64,000 bases of DNA from Protula sp. h YS-2021 (taxonomy: Eukaryota > Annelida > Polychaeta > Sabellida > Serpulidae): NCBI GenBank assembly GCA_949752745.1, contig OX457027.1:78609214-78673213 (forward strand), given 5' to 3'. The notes below the pieces were generated by a model. It was not told the DNA's origin. It ran no database searches and saw nothing but the letters and a program-made list of their open reading frames with translations. The position numbers were made by a program, and so were the translations under genes. Below are positions 36,787 through 45,692 of the stretch, one piece after another; within the stretch, counting starts at the first letter, position 1, and the number at the start of each line of letters is the position of its first letter.

Positions 36787-37218
36787 TTATCCATTTATCA
36801 ATTGTACATGTCCGTCTTGCTTAAAGTTCAGACTCAAGTTCTTGCCAAGTAAGACAAACGTAGGTCCATTCTTCTGCACCAAGAAGGATGAATTCGTAGT
36901 CTTCGGCGAGCTCGTCATACAGTAGAAACCGTATGAAGCGTTTACCGTTATTTCGATGACTTTCACTCCAAGATCTTCTGAGACCTTTAGATGAAATACA
37001 AGCAGAGAAAAATGTTCTATATTCTCCTTCACCACAGCTCGTTCATCATGTGATAGGGTGATAGTAGTTGCATTATAATACAGTGTCAATTCACCTAATG
37101 GATCAAAACCCAGATATATTTTCATGATGGATGATAAGTTCTGCTGAACCTTCTTCTGAATGTCGCAGCATTTACACGCATCAGTCTGCTGAAGCACGTG
37201 ACCCATTTGTTTCTTCAA
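36787..37218 (-). CDS. Hypothetical protein, convergent to decayed Maverick copy 1
   Basis: A 143-residue frame with no stop. It has a CKCC motif near the N-terminus, then alternating hydrophobic stretches (LTLYYNATTITLSHDER, VKVIEITVNASYGFYC). Its place, convergent to the protease end, equals that of the PC4-like gene at 48545-49170 in the other element. The peptide TITLSHDERAVV weakly resembles the I-L-x-x-E-W end of those repeats. Homology is not certain. It may be a remnant of the same Maverick copy. Confidence 0.4.
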   Translation of the reverse strand: MKKQMGHVLQQTDACKCCDIQKKVQQNLSSIMKIYLGFDPLGELTLYYNATTITLSHDERAVVKENIEHFSLLVFHLKVSEDLGVKVIEITVNASYGFYCMTSSPKTTNSSFLVQKNGPTFVLLGKNLSLNFKQDGHVQLING

Positions 37219-37306
37219 AGTTTCCCATTTTTACAATAACACCAAAACTCCCTTCTTGGTAGGATATAACCTTCCAGAAGCATGGTCCGTGAAATATTCA
37301 CAAATG

Positions 37307-37621
37307 TTAACCATCACTTGCTGTTAATTTATTTAGCAGTTTCATATATTTTTCTCCATTGTTTGGTAGCATTATAGGTAAATCATCTAGAATCATCTTC
37401 TTCATTGACTCTGTAGTGATAACTTTACGCTCAGGTCTTACAGCAGCTGCAGCAACAACTTTCGGCTTAACTTTAAGCTCTGACTTTGCAGCGGCGGCAG
37501 TAGTAGCAGGTTTTGCAGCAACTTTCGACTTCGAAGCAGTGGCAGCAGCAGCTTTAAGCTCAGGTCCTCGCTCTGCTTTAGATTCTATAAGTTCTGCTTT
37601 AGGCTCTGCCTTAAGCTCCAT
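37307..37621 (-). CDS. Lys/Ala-rich hypothetical protein (histone-H1-like composition)
   Basis: This 104-residue frame begins MELKAEPKAELIESKAE, has many Lys-Ala-Ala stretches and ends with a more globular LPIMLPNNGEKYMKLLNKL. The composition resembles linker-histone tails or a DNA-condensing virion protein. No homologue is present in the better-preserved Maverick. Upstream on the same strand lies a 17-codon frame with CPFTATVPPC. It could be Maverick cargo or a chance frame in a repeat-rich GCA tract. Confidence 0.35.
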   Translation of the reverse strand: MELKAEPKAELIESKAERGPELKAAAATASKSKVAAKPATTAAAAKSELKVKPKVVAAAAVRPERKVITTESMKKMILDDLPIMLPNNGEKYMKLLNKLTASDG

Positions 37622-40246
37622 TCTTCACTTTTTACACGGTGGCACGGTAGCTGTAAACGGACACTCAGCTTTTTTCATCTTAATAAATTGTGACTACCTT
37701 TGGCGCTATTGCTTTAGCTGTTGCAGTGGGATTGGCTTCAACTCAGACTTTGTCATAGGCTTTATCGTTTTAAGCTTCAAAAAGCTTATTATGTTCGTTT
37801 AAATATGCACAAATAACGGATAAAACTTGGAAGCTGCTGCCCAGGTATTGCAACTCATTCCAATAATTAAATAATGGTTAAAATCTTTAATGTAAATACT
37901 TAGAAATGGAGACGTTGTGTAGATGGAATTTCCTGAGGGAATAACATATATTGCTCTCTAGTTTGACAGTGAAAGAATGATTTGTCGCTTTATATTGCAT
38001 TTGAATATTTCCCTGGGAAAATAAAATTAATGGTTAGAGAATGGTTACAGGTTTAAAGAGCGGGTAGATCCGTAAGAAATCGTAGTTTGACGGTGAAAGA
38101 ATGCTTTGTTGTTTTATATTGCATTTGAATATTTTCCAGGTAAAATAAGATTATGATGAGAGAATGGTTAAAGCTTTAAAGAGTTGATATATTCGTGAGA
38201 AATATAAATAAAGAGAGCTGTAAATTGAGGATTCGTTCAAATCTGCGTGTTCCAGCACGCCTGTTGATGTGACGTGTCAAGGGGATCTACCGATGTCTGT
38301 GTGCTCCCCACTGCCAATAGAATTCCTGTCATCATGTGTTATCTGCGCGATTATGTGTGAGATTACGCGTTTTCTGACTAAACCTGTGCGTTGTCGAACT
38401 GAGTCTACACGTGTCTGACTGAGCCAACGCGTATCCAAATAAGTCTACGAGTGAACACCAGAGTTTCCGTCGAGGCACCATCGGGTGCAGCGTGGTGTTC
38501 GAGTGCGAACACAGATGTCACAGCAGCTAGTGCATTCGTCACAAGATTAGTTATTGTTATAGGATGTAGTGTCTCTATGTCTGTGTGTCTTTTGTGTGGG
38601 TGTGTATGTGGTTTTTGTTGAGTTTATATAAAACAGGGGAAATTTTTTTAAAAGGAGTTTCTTCTTCAGGGTTTTTTGAGCAAGCAAAGTCACGCATATC
38701 TGTGATATTGTCTCAGACTTTGCTGTAGGCATGGTCTCAGACTTCACCGTAGGCATTGTCTTAAATGTTATTTGGTGTTCGCTCTTCAACAGTTTGATGC
38801 AGAATGATTTGCTATGTCTGAGGACAGGCCCCTTTTAACTAATGCTGTATGAGTTGCACTATGAGCTCTGTAATGCCCATGAACTAACGTGGTGTAACCA
38901 TCATACAGCACAAAGCGCTTGTCAACAAATGGTAATAGGCCTACCTTCACAATCTTCTCTGAAAAAATTGATGCTTATGGCTTCGAATGATGTTTCCTAC
39001 AGCATTTAACTGTTCTTCAATAAATAGAATAAATAAACTACCATTGTATCGAGCATGTGTCATTCGGGGGACGAAGGAAGTTCAGTCAAGTCTCTCCCCT
39101 GGGAGAGGGTCGGTAAGCCACGAGGGAAGGAGGTCGGTCAGTCACGGGGGTGAGTGATAATAGAAGTTTTTCTCTATTGTTTATATCGGCGGTATCCAAA
39201 AGTCAAATGAGACTTCCAGACATGGTATCCAGAACTCTCTCCCATCTCTCGTCCAGATTATCTCTCCCATCTACTAATGTGATAATATATAGCAAAAATT
39301 AATTCTTGATATCAAAAAATACATTTTTGAAATAAAAAATTCACTTCTCATACCAAAAAATCAATTTTTGAGATCAAAGTCTTGATATTAATAATTGCCT
39401 AATAAATGAGAAAGTGGTATTCTATAGAATTCACGGCACTGCATTAATATTATTAAAGGAAATATGTGAGACGAATTTTAAATTGAAGTCGCTTTGAAAT
39501 CATAATGTTCTCGATCAAACATGTTAAACTCAACGGCATAATGAATTTCAGTAAGTTGAAATTACGCAATGACTAATCACTATGTGGCATTCTTGGCCAC
39601 TGGCTACCATTAGTGTCGTTGGCGCCAGTCTGTCATGCTGGTTTGATGGAACAACAACATTGGAATGTGATGAATTTTATTTAAAATGTTGGATTACTGT
39701 GTTGTAAGTAAAACTTAAACTTGTCTTTGATTGTAGTATAATACATATTATAGTATACTTTATATCCTATGGTAAATTATGCAGTAGCCAATAAAATACA
39801 TAGCCGAAATTTGCTTCGATAGAATATCATTGAGTAGGAAATTGACAATCCGTTACAATTCAAGTTTGAAATTCTGAATTTCAGAACTTACGATCCGTCT
39901 ATATTGTTGTGGGTATAAAAGAATCCCATACAATTTGTACCCAAAATTTGTTGAATACAAGGGTGAAGTTAGCTCATCTCATTGCAACACAGTGAGAAAA
40001 AATGCGAACGGATTTGATCAGAACTGAATTTTGCAATCTTTACAATTGCCATGTCACTCGGAGTCGCTATTGTTACCTTCTTCCGGAAATAAATCAACCT
40101 GGGTGTTTCAACTACCTGATAGTGATAATCAAACCAGAAGACAGTGTTAACCAGGCCCACAGCTCTTCGGGTCAAAGCAGATGTTGGACAAAAACATGTA
40201 TTATAATTGGAGTAATTGAATGCTTCTCGTGACCTGGAGCGTTTAG
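37622..40246. other. No supported gene; decayed repeats
   Basis: Paired blocks (TTTATATTGCATTTGAATATTT near 37990 and 38115) show an old internal duplication of about 125 bases. A region at 39205-39240 resembles the repeat at 29130-29165 in inverted orientation. A PolB remnant, expected here if Maverick copy 1 continued, was not found. Confidence 0.4.
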
Positions 40247-40471
40247 AGCTCGAAACGACCGCTTCTGGAGGCCGCTGCTGCGGAAGAACTACACTTGGTA
40301 TTTGAGGAAAACACGCCGGCCCCTACGCCACAGAAAAGGGAATACTCGATGTTCGATGAAACCGATACGAAACATAACATGTCGCCATCTACCCATACAA
40401 CAATTCCGACCACGATGCCGGGTGCCAATACATCGTCTAAACAACCGCCTTATCGGAAAAGGGTGCGATAG
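40247..40471 (+). pseudogene. Unassigned open fragment with basic C-terminus
   Basis: A stop-free stretch of 74 codons bounded by TAG codons encodes an Ala/Glu-rich start (EAAAAEELHLVFEEN), a Thr/Pro-rich middle and the basic end PPYRKRVR, which could be a nuclear localisation signal. There is no start codon at the 5' end, so it would be a terminal fragment. The family is not recognised. Confidence 0.3.
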
Positions 40472-40500
40472 CCAAGCGAGCTGGTATCACGTCAACATCG

Positions 40501-40625
40501 TTTGGCATGCACAGCGCTATTATGGCAGCGCCTGACGTGAACACCGTTACATCACTGGACATGCACAGCGCTATTATAGCGTCACGGGACGTACACAACG
40601 TGACATCACGTGACATGGTCAGTAC
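40501..40625. repeat. Two-copy tandem repeat, unit about 57 bp
   Basis: ATGCACAGCGCTATTATGGC near 40507 recurs as ATGCACAGCGCTATTATAGC near 40561. Each is followed by a related CGTGAACACCGTTACATCA/CGTACACAACGTGACATCA block. Confidence 0.6.
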
Positions 40626-40929
40626 AACATCAAGTGACTCATTCAACGGTACTACAACATCGCCTGTCGTACGCAGTACATTTTCCACAATATAGTTCCC
40701 ACTGGAGACAAGCGATATATCATCAACAACGCATACTTTGCCGCTGCTTACACCGCAAGTGCAGCAAACGCTTTTATAATAGACACAGCAGTTGGCAGTA
40801 TTGGATCACATCTCTCCAGGACGAATGTATAGTCGCCCTAGACATCTCTTGCAGTTTCACTCAGCATGCTGTCATCAAGTAACATACCACATTCAGGATT
40901 TTACGTATCAGCCCCTGCGACAAAGCAAA

Positions 40930-41264
40930 CCCACAACTGTTCAATGCTAGTAGAAGAAAGTGTTAGCGATAGATCAATTTTGAGCTCATTTTCGACCCTT
41001 TGGGCCTAAACAACGTGCGTAAGAGGTATCTCAATGACCTTGACCTTCTAGGCCACGGTCAAAGTCAAAAACCGGAAGTTGACTATTATCTCGAAAACGG
41101 TTAGAGATAAAGCAATTTTGAGCTCATTTGCGACCCTTAGAACCTAAATAACATTATAAAAAGGGTTCCTAGATAATCTTGACCCTCTAGATCACTATTG
41201 ACTATTATCTTGAAATAGTGAGAGATAGAGCAATTTTGAGCTTATTTTCGACCTTTCGACCTTC
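40930..41264. repeat. Dispersed repeat with TTATCTCGAAAA units
   Basis: Units containing GACTATTATCTCGAAAACGG, AGAGATAAAGCAATTTTGAGC and TCATTTGCGACCCTTAG recur two to three times. A related sequence in inverted orientation lies at 43005-43058, and part of it continues beyond the Maverick at 63579-63650. Decayed Maverick copy 2 is therefore bracketed by inverted copies of this repeat. Confidence 0.5.
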
Positions 41265-41332
41265 TTCGTTTATCAGTAGCACCAATAACTTGAGCTACAC
41301 GACCAGTCACCAGCCATATTCTTTGCAGCCTT

Positions 41333-41674
41333 TTAAAGGTGAAATGCAACAATCTTAGCTCCTGCCTTCATGAGTGAAACAGCTTTACGACCCAATGCCC
41401 ACAAGAACGAACCAATAGCATCCTCATATTGTATGCCTGTCCCTTTAAATTCTGGCAAATCCCCACACACTTGATGAAGGAAACGGTTTCGGTATGCAGA
41501 TGGATCGTATCTATATGCTTTCATAATGCATTTATAATATTTTTTGTCGAAAACGATCACATTTCCAATTTGAAATGAAGCATTATGACCTGTGTCATCC
41601 TTAATACTGATTTCTATCTTGTCAAATTCTGATGTGTTAAGAGATACGTAATGAGTTTCTTCATAAGTTTTCAT
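41333..41674 (-). pseudogene. Penton C-terminus fused to pVI-like N-terminus
   Basis: MKTYEETHYVSLNTSEFDKI and the following stretch match the penton C-terminus. In the same frame MKAYRYDPSAYRNRFLHQV, PEFKGTGIQYEDAIGSFL and LMKAGAKIVAFHL match the pVI-like protein. In the young element the two genes are in different frames and overlap by ATGA. Here an indel has fused them. Confidence 0.8.
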
Positions 41675-41743
41675 AATATATCACCATCTTTACCTTCAAT
41701 GGGAACAAAACGTAGTAAAGGAACATAATAATTTTTAAACTAC

Positions 41744-42408
41744 TTATGACTCGCAAATACTGCAGTACACACAAAGTGTATAAAGTCCAGGTTTCACCTC
41801 TGCTTGATGTTTAGCAGGACCAGATTGTTTATATGGTATAAATCCTAAAATCTCAGCTATTCGAGTAGAAAAGACAATGTCATATGGATTTCTCAAAATA
41901 AAAAAAACTCTTTGTCTAGTTTTCTCACATCTTAGACGAACAGAGTTTGTATTAATAGGCACTTCATTTATTTCACTACATATTTCGGATAAAGATCTAT
42001 AGTAACTATATGGAATGGCAACTTCATAAGACGTAACATCTTATGATGACCGATAATGAATGTAATAGCCCATCCCTTGCCTCATTGTCGTCCGTGTGTG
42101 TGGGTATTGAATATGAGCTAAGGCCACTCCATATTTTCCTTTCAGATATAATGTACGAGGCAAATGTATTGATAATTAGAGGCTTTATTAGTAGGATAAT
42201 AGTTCATGCTATCATTACTAGGCAAATTAATATAAAAAATTGTTGACTCCATGATCACTAAATTGTATAAGCGCGTTGATGGACTGGATGTGTATATAAA
42301 TTGCTTCGTGCATGGTGCGCGCCATTCACACTGCATGCATTGCGTATATTGTATGCATGGCTCACATTGTTGTGTATTACTTCTCCTTGACAGCAAGTAC
42401 TTGCACAC
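41744..42408 (-). pseudogene. Penton N-terminal and middle parts, broken
   Basis: Two frames: 42250-42142 gives NDSMNYYPTNKASNYQY, and 41962-41744 gives TRIAEILGFIPYKQSG and GLYTLCVYCSICES. Both match the penton at 54731-55495. Stops and a frameshift between 42000 and 42140 disable it. Confidence 0.8.
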
Positions 42409-42439
42409 CTTACTTTTACAGGAATATAAGTTGTAGTTT

Positions 42440-42500
42440 CATTTTCTTGACAACAACAACATCTCTTTAAACCATGTTAAAAATTTTCCCATACTTCTGT
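42440..42500 (-). pseudogene. Small Cys-rich protein N-terminus
   Basis: The strand carries an almost unchanged copy of the start of the 72-residue gene: MGKFLTWF is encoded near 42497-42474, followed by a CC-containing region. This shows that the Met-Gly start peptide is conserved across copies. Confidence 0.6.
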
Positions 42501-42559
42501 CTTTGTTGACGCTGTTTAATTTTTTGGATTTTTTGTAATATTTTAACGAGTTGTCTTTT

Positions 42560-43000
42560 GGTTAAACAGTGTTTTTAAAAATTTTAGCACCTATAATAAA
42601 CTGCTTCCAAACTCGTGGTGGCACTTGCCGTTCTTTTTTTCTTGTAGCGACCGATGCTCCCTTTTTACGAAATAAATAATGTTTTCAATTTTATCTCCAG
42701 TTTTCAACACAAGTTCATTCTTATCTGTCCATCTGGTACAATATTTCTTAAGTTCTGCCAGAAGCTGTTACCTTCACATTATATATAGGTTGAAATTGGT
42801 TCAGAATTGTTAACTGTTGTAACTTTTTTGCAGCAGCCAGCTGCAGCAGTTGTGGGAGCAGACTTTCGTTGTTGTGATTGAATTGTTCGTAAATGATGGT
42901 CAAGTTGAGACAGTTTAGTTGCATTTTCGCGATTTCGTTTCTTTTTAGAAGTTTAGTCACTTTAGTTTTAATACCATCATTTGAAGGTTGACTTGATAAT
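42560..43000 (-). pseudogene. 108-residue and Pro-rich gene remnants
   Basis: LRKSLSSQPSNDGIKTKVTK and LLKRNEIAKMQLNCL parallel the junction of the same two genes at 32300-32400 in decayed copy 1. LTILNQFQPIYNVKVTASG matches the FQPIYHGKVIQLLAEL part of the Pro-rich protein. Sequence below 42750 contains further remnants (NELVLKT-like region). Confidence 0.7.
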
Positions 43001-43052
43001 GATTTTCTAAGAGATAATGGCCCACTTCCGATTTTTGACATTGACCACGAAC

Positions 43053-43058
43053 GAGGTG
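43053..43058. repeat. Target-site duplication, left copy (GAGGTG)
   Basis: GAGGTG precedes the first base of the left terminal inverted repeat. The identical hexamer follows the right terminus at 63573-63578. Six bases is the length expected for Maverick/Polinton integrase. Confidence 0.9.
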
Positions 43059-43070
43059 AGTAGTGTGTAT

Positions 43071-43108
43071 TTAAGAGAACCACCACACTTTTGTGGTGGT
43101 TCTCTTAA
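43071..43108. repeat. Perfect hairpin 12 bp inside the left terminus
   Basis: TTAAGAGAACCACCACA (43071-43087) and its exact complement (43092-43108) are separated by the loop CTTT: a 17-bp perfect stem. The same hairpin lies at 63523-63560 in the other TIR. It could mark a replication origin or a terminal-protein or integrase binding site. That role is inferred. Confidence 0.85.
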
Positions 43109-43215
43109 GAGTTCCACCACACATTATTTTAAAAAGTGTGAAAGTGCACCCGGGTCTCGGCACAGACGGCGCGCACACGGGACGTTAGAGTGATGAGTGA
43201 TGACGAAAGAAAACG

Positions 43216-43593
43216 TCATTTGATGCAAGGATTGCAAAAGTTTGTTTCCGGTGAAACGTTGTACGTTGTGTGTGTATGGGGGAAGGTATGGGGATGGTAG
43301 GGACTCGAGTGAAAGAGGGGGGGATCGGAGAGAGTTATAAGAGTTTTATTTTTAAAAAAAAAGCATTTCCCACACATTTTTCCTTTTTTCTTCTTTAGCC
43401 GGCGATGGCTTTTTTCTGCCGCCTTGCCAAAGCGGTGAAATTCTTCTTCGTGTTGACACTGAAAATCCCTCCATGTTTCATAGAGGAACGCCTGGTAATC
43501 GACATATACCTCTTCCCATAAGTCTACGTCTTTTTTGGAGAAATGATAAGCCACCAGGCGTTCCTCAGTGAAAAATTCCTTTTTGTATTGCAT
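43216..43593 (-). CDS. TIR-encoded hypothetical protein, left copy (reads outward)
   Basis: From ATG at 43591-43593 the frame begins MQYKKEFFTEERLVAYHFSK, continues with DVDLWEEVYVDYQAF and a His/Lys-rich stretch, then RRLKKKKGKMCGKC, and ends at 43216 after a Ser/Pro/His-rich tail. The first 80 residues look like real protein, while the tail overlaps low-complexity TIR sequence. The direction is toward the element's left end. The same protein is encoded in the right TIR but with a premature stop. Family unknown. The frame could extend upstream to 43743 in non-TIR sequence. Confidence 0.5.
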   Translation of the reverse strand: MQYKKEFFTEERLVAYHFSKKDVDLWEEVYVDYQAFLYETWRDFQCQHEEEFHRFGKAAEKSHRRLKKKKGKMCGKCFFFKNKTLITLSDPPLFHSSPYHPHTFPHTHTTYNVSPETNFCNPCIK

Positions 43594-43733
43594 TTTTTTT
43601 CGACACGTCTGCTCTCTACAAAAAGTTCGAAAGCACTGCAGGCAATGCAGGTAATGATGACGAAATGGTGTGTGCGAAACGTTGTTGTCGGGAAAAAAGC
43701 CACCAAACGCCATTTTTGTCAGAAGTACACAAG

Positions 43734-44285
43734 ATGAACTCACAAGCTGCTATAAACATAGATGATCTGAGCCGTTTCGAAGCTGATGAAGTAGTTAGGA
43801 TTGTGATGCCGTTGAATGAAGAGAAAGCAAAGGCAGAGGCAAAGGCAGAGATGGACTACGCTTTAGAAGAAACTTTAAACTTTCCTTCCAGTGTAGCACC
43901 ACCACCACCACCAGTGGAGGAAGAGGAGGAGGTGAAGACGCACAGATTCAGAGTGTGGAAGAAAGGTCGCGGCATGGTCACGCTAACAACTGAGTGCTTC
44001 AAGTGCTGGTGCTTGCTAGAATATGAAGGACAGTTACATAATTGTCCAGTCAAGCATGATGCTCCACGACATTATTGTTGCAAGACCTGCGGCGGATTAC
44101 TGCCATATAACTTTACAGCATTATTGGTAGGACCAGAACCACTGTTAGATTGTTGGTGGTGTGGAGCAGCGTTGAAAAACTTCAGATATTATAACTTTCA
44201 CCCATTTAAATGTTCGAAGAGGCCATTCAGCATGAACCAATTTTATCGCTACCAGTGCGATTGTGGTGAGCCGACGTGCTGGTAA
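43734..44285 (+). CDS. Cys-rich zinc-binding hypothetical protein
   Basis: This 183-residue protein starts MNSQAAINIDDLSRFEADE, has an acidic/Ala/Lys helix, a poly-Pro then poly-Glu hinge (residues about 55-66), and then a Cys-rich domain. Its metal-ligand pairs are CFKCWC, HNC, CCKTC, CWWC and a final CDCGEPTC. The arrangement suggests three or so zinc ribbons, fitting a nucleic-acid-binding or transcriptional regulator. Family not recognised. It begins just inside the left TIR boundary and is the first gene on the left. A likely poly(A) signal AATAAA lies at about 44511. An upstream in-frame extension to 43665 overlaps the TIR and starts with a non-ATG codon, so I chose the ATG at 43734. 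Confidence 0.7.
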   Translation: MNSQAAINIDDLSRFEADEVVRIVMPLNEEKAKAEAKAEMDYALEETLNFPSSVAPPPPPVEEEEEVKTHRFRVWKKGRGMVTLTTECFKCWCLLEYEGQLHNCPVKHDAPRHYCCKTCGGLLPYNFTALLVGPEPLLDCWWCGAALKNFRYYNFHPFKCSKRPFSMNQFYRYQCDCGEPTCW

Positions 44286-44325
44286 AGGAGAGCCCCTGCG
44301 GGGAGAGCCCCTGCGGGGAGAGCCT
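44284..44325. repeat. GC-rich tandem repeat GAGAGCCCCTGCGGG
   Basis: Two and a half copies of a 15-base unit immediately follow the stop codon of the zinc-binding gene. CCCCTGCGGGG can pair with itself, so the array could form hairpins in the 3' UTR. Confidence 0.7.
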
Positions 44326-44605
44326 GACGTGGACTGGAAAGAAATGGTGACTGGAAATCATCAGTGTTTAACTTTAGTGGTTTAACTTCAGTGTTTTAAC
44401 TTTTTAACTTTTAACTTTAGTGTTTTAACGTTTTAAAAGCATGAATATAGCATATTTCGAATGTATATATGAAAGCATATATGAATATATGAATATGAAA
44501 TATTTGTAAATAAAATTTTTTAAACTTCAAAGAGCTCTTTTTTTTCGCTGCCACGCTGTGGTTTAACTACAGTAACTAAAGCAGTTCTCTCGTGGTCCGT
44601 CCGTG

Positions 44606-44613
44606 TATAAAAG
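44606..44613 (+). promoter_or_regulatory. TATA box of PolB, followed by a G-rich tract
   Basis: TATAAAAG followed by GGGAGGGAGGGAG lies 37 bases before the PolB ATG. The same TATA/G-tract pair precedes other genes in this element. Confidence 0.7.
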
Positions 44614-44642
44614 GGGAGGGAGGGAGAACATCAGAACAGTTG

Positions 44643-45692
44643 ATGGCAGCGGCGGCAGCGGCGGCAGCGGCGGCAGCGGCGGCAGCGGCAGCGACAACAC
44701 CAATGGCTATGAATTCAGACACATCAGTGTTTTGTCATGAGTGCAAACGGACATTTCCATTTCTGGACTTGTATGTGGCACATACGTGTAAACCAGCAAG
44801 GTTGAAACGTGCTCGTGAAGAGCTTGTTCAGCAGATAGAAGTGAAGAGACAAAAGACGATGCAAGATAGCATTATCAGACCTGATCCGTTCCTCTGCTCT
44901 AGATGTGTAAAGATATTTGCATCTATGGAAGCGTTTGACACACATGTATGCAGGATGGAAGAACCAAAGAGAGTACAAGTAGGGAGAGGGAGAAGAGTGA
45001 GTCTGGGTGAAAACGCACAGGAAAGAAGGTTTGAGCCTGAAGATGGATCGGATTTATTACTTGAAATGCGGCAACAAGAGAATCGGATAAAGAGACATTT
45101 GTTGGAGACCTTAAATCATGGCATGAAATGGTACATTGTCGTGCATGCACGCTTCAAGAAACTGACGGCGAATGCTGAAGGTGTGATGGTAGAACAAGTG
45201 GATAATGCTTTTATCAGCAGTCGAACGCATATAGCCTACAATCCAGAGGATATTGAACAGGACTTGCCAGAAGCCTATAAAGAATTGTTTACCAAGTTTG
45301 ATGAAAATGAGCGACAAGGGTCTGGCTGGGTGTTGGATAACATCCCGTATATTGAAGTGCATACAGCTACATCAGCACCTCTGGAAGCGAGCAGTTATAT
45401 CAAACTGCCGAAGAGAGTGAAGAATACAGGAGGTGTGTTAAACATTAAGAATAAAGACAACAAGTGTTTCTTATGGTCAGTACTGGCTCACCTTTACCCT
45501 TCAACAGATAGAAACCCACAGCGTGTGCATCAATACAAGGTATTTGAGAAGGAATTGAAGGTGGAAGGTATGACATTTCCGACACCGATTAAGGACATTC
45601 CAAAATTTGAAAAGGAGAATGATGTGTCCATCAACGTGTTTGGATATGAACAGGAGGTCGTTGTTCCGATACAACCAGCGCCAACAGCGTGA
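44643..45692 (+). CDS. Protein-primed DNA polymerase B, N-terminal part
   Basis: From ATG at 44643 (just after a TATA box) the frame has a poly-Ala run of 15 encoded by GCGGCA repeats. Two C2H2-like zinc fingers follow (CHECKRTFPFLDLYVAHTC and CSRCVKIFASMEAFDTHVC), then a basic linker, a domain resembling the Polinton PolB N-terminal region (KWYIVVHARFKKL, WVLDNIPYIEVHTA) and the conserved block GGVLNIKNKDNKCFLWSVLA. The frame ends at 45690-45692 by a one-base frameshift: the homologous sequence continues at once in the frame starting with GTG at 45689. The role is N-terminal targeting or terminal-protein function of the replicative polymerase. Confidence 0.88.
   Translation: MAAAAAAAAAAAAAAAATTPMAMNSDTSVFCHECKRTFPFLDLYVAHTCKPARLKRAREELVQQIEVKRQKTMQDSIIRPDPFLCSRCVKIFASMEAFDTHVCRMEEPKRVQVGRGRRVSLGENAQERRFEPEDGSDLLLEMRQQENRIKRHLLETLNHGMKWYIVVHARFKKLTANAEGVMVEQVDNAFISSRTHIAYNPEDIEQDLPEAYKELFTKFDENERQGSGWVLDNIPYIEVHTATSAPLEASSYIKLPKRVKNTGGVLNIKNKDNKCFLWSVLAHLYPSTDRNPQRVHQYKVFEKELKVEGMTFPTPIKDIPKFEKENDVSINVFGYEQEVVVPIQPAPTA

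Larger units (their letters stand above)
41265..43005 (-). mobile_element. Decayed Maverick/Polinton copy 2 (partial)
   Basis: On the minus strand it holds, from high to low coordinates, remnants of the 108-residue gene, the Pro-rich gene, the small Cys-rich gene, penton and the pVI-like gene, in the order found in the better-preserved element. Nucleotide and peptide identity is closer to decayed copy 1 (for example SSQPSNDGI in both) than to the young element. No capsid, protease, integrase or PolB part is present. Confidence 0.85.
43059..43682 (+). repeat. Left terminal inverted repeat
   Basis: Bases 43059-43682 are matched in inverted orientation by 62942-63572, with small differences mainly in homopolymer runs (A, G). 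The inner boundary is where identity stops after TGTGCGAAACGT. The TIR contains a hairpin near its end and an outward-directed reading frame. Confidence 0.92.

Noticed and set aside
29983..43005. Idea that the two decayed Maverick regions are arms of one element split by later insertions
   Set aside because: Both contain penton, pVI-like and Pro-rich genes, so they must be separate copies.
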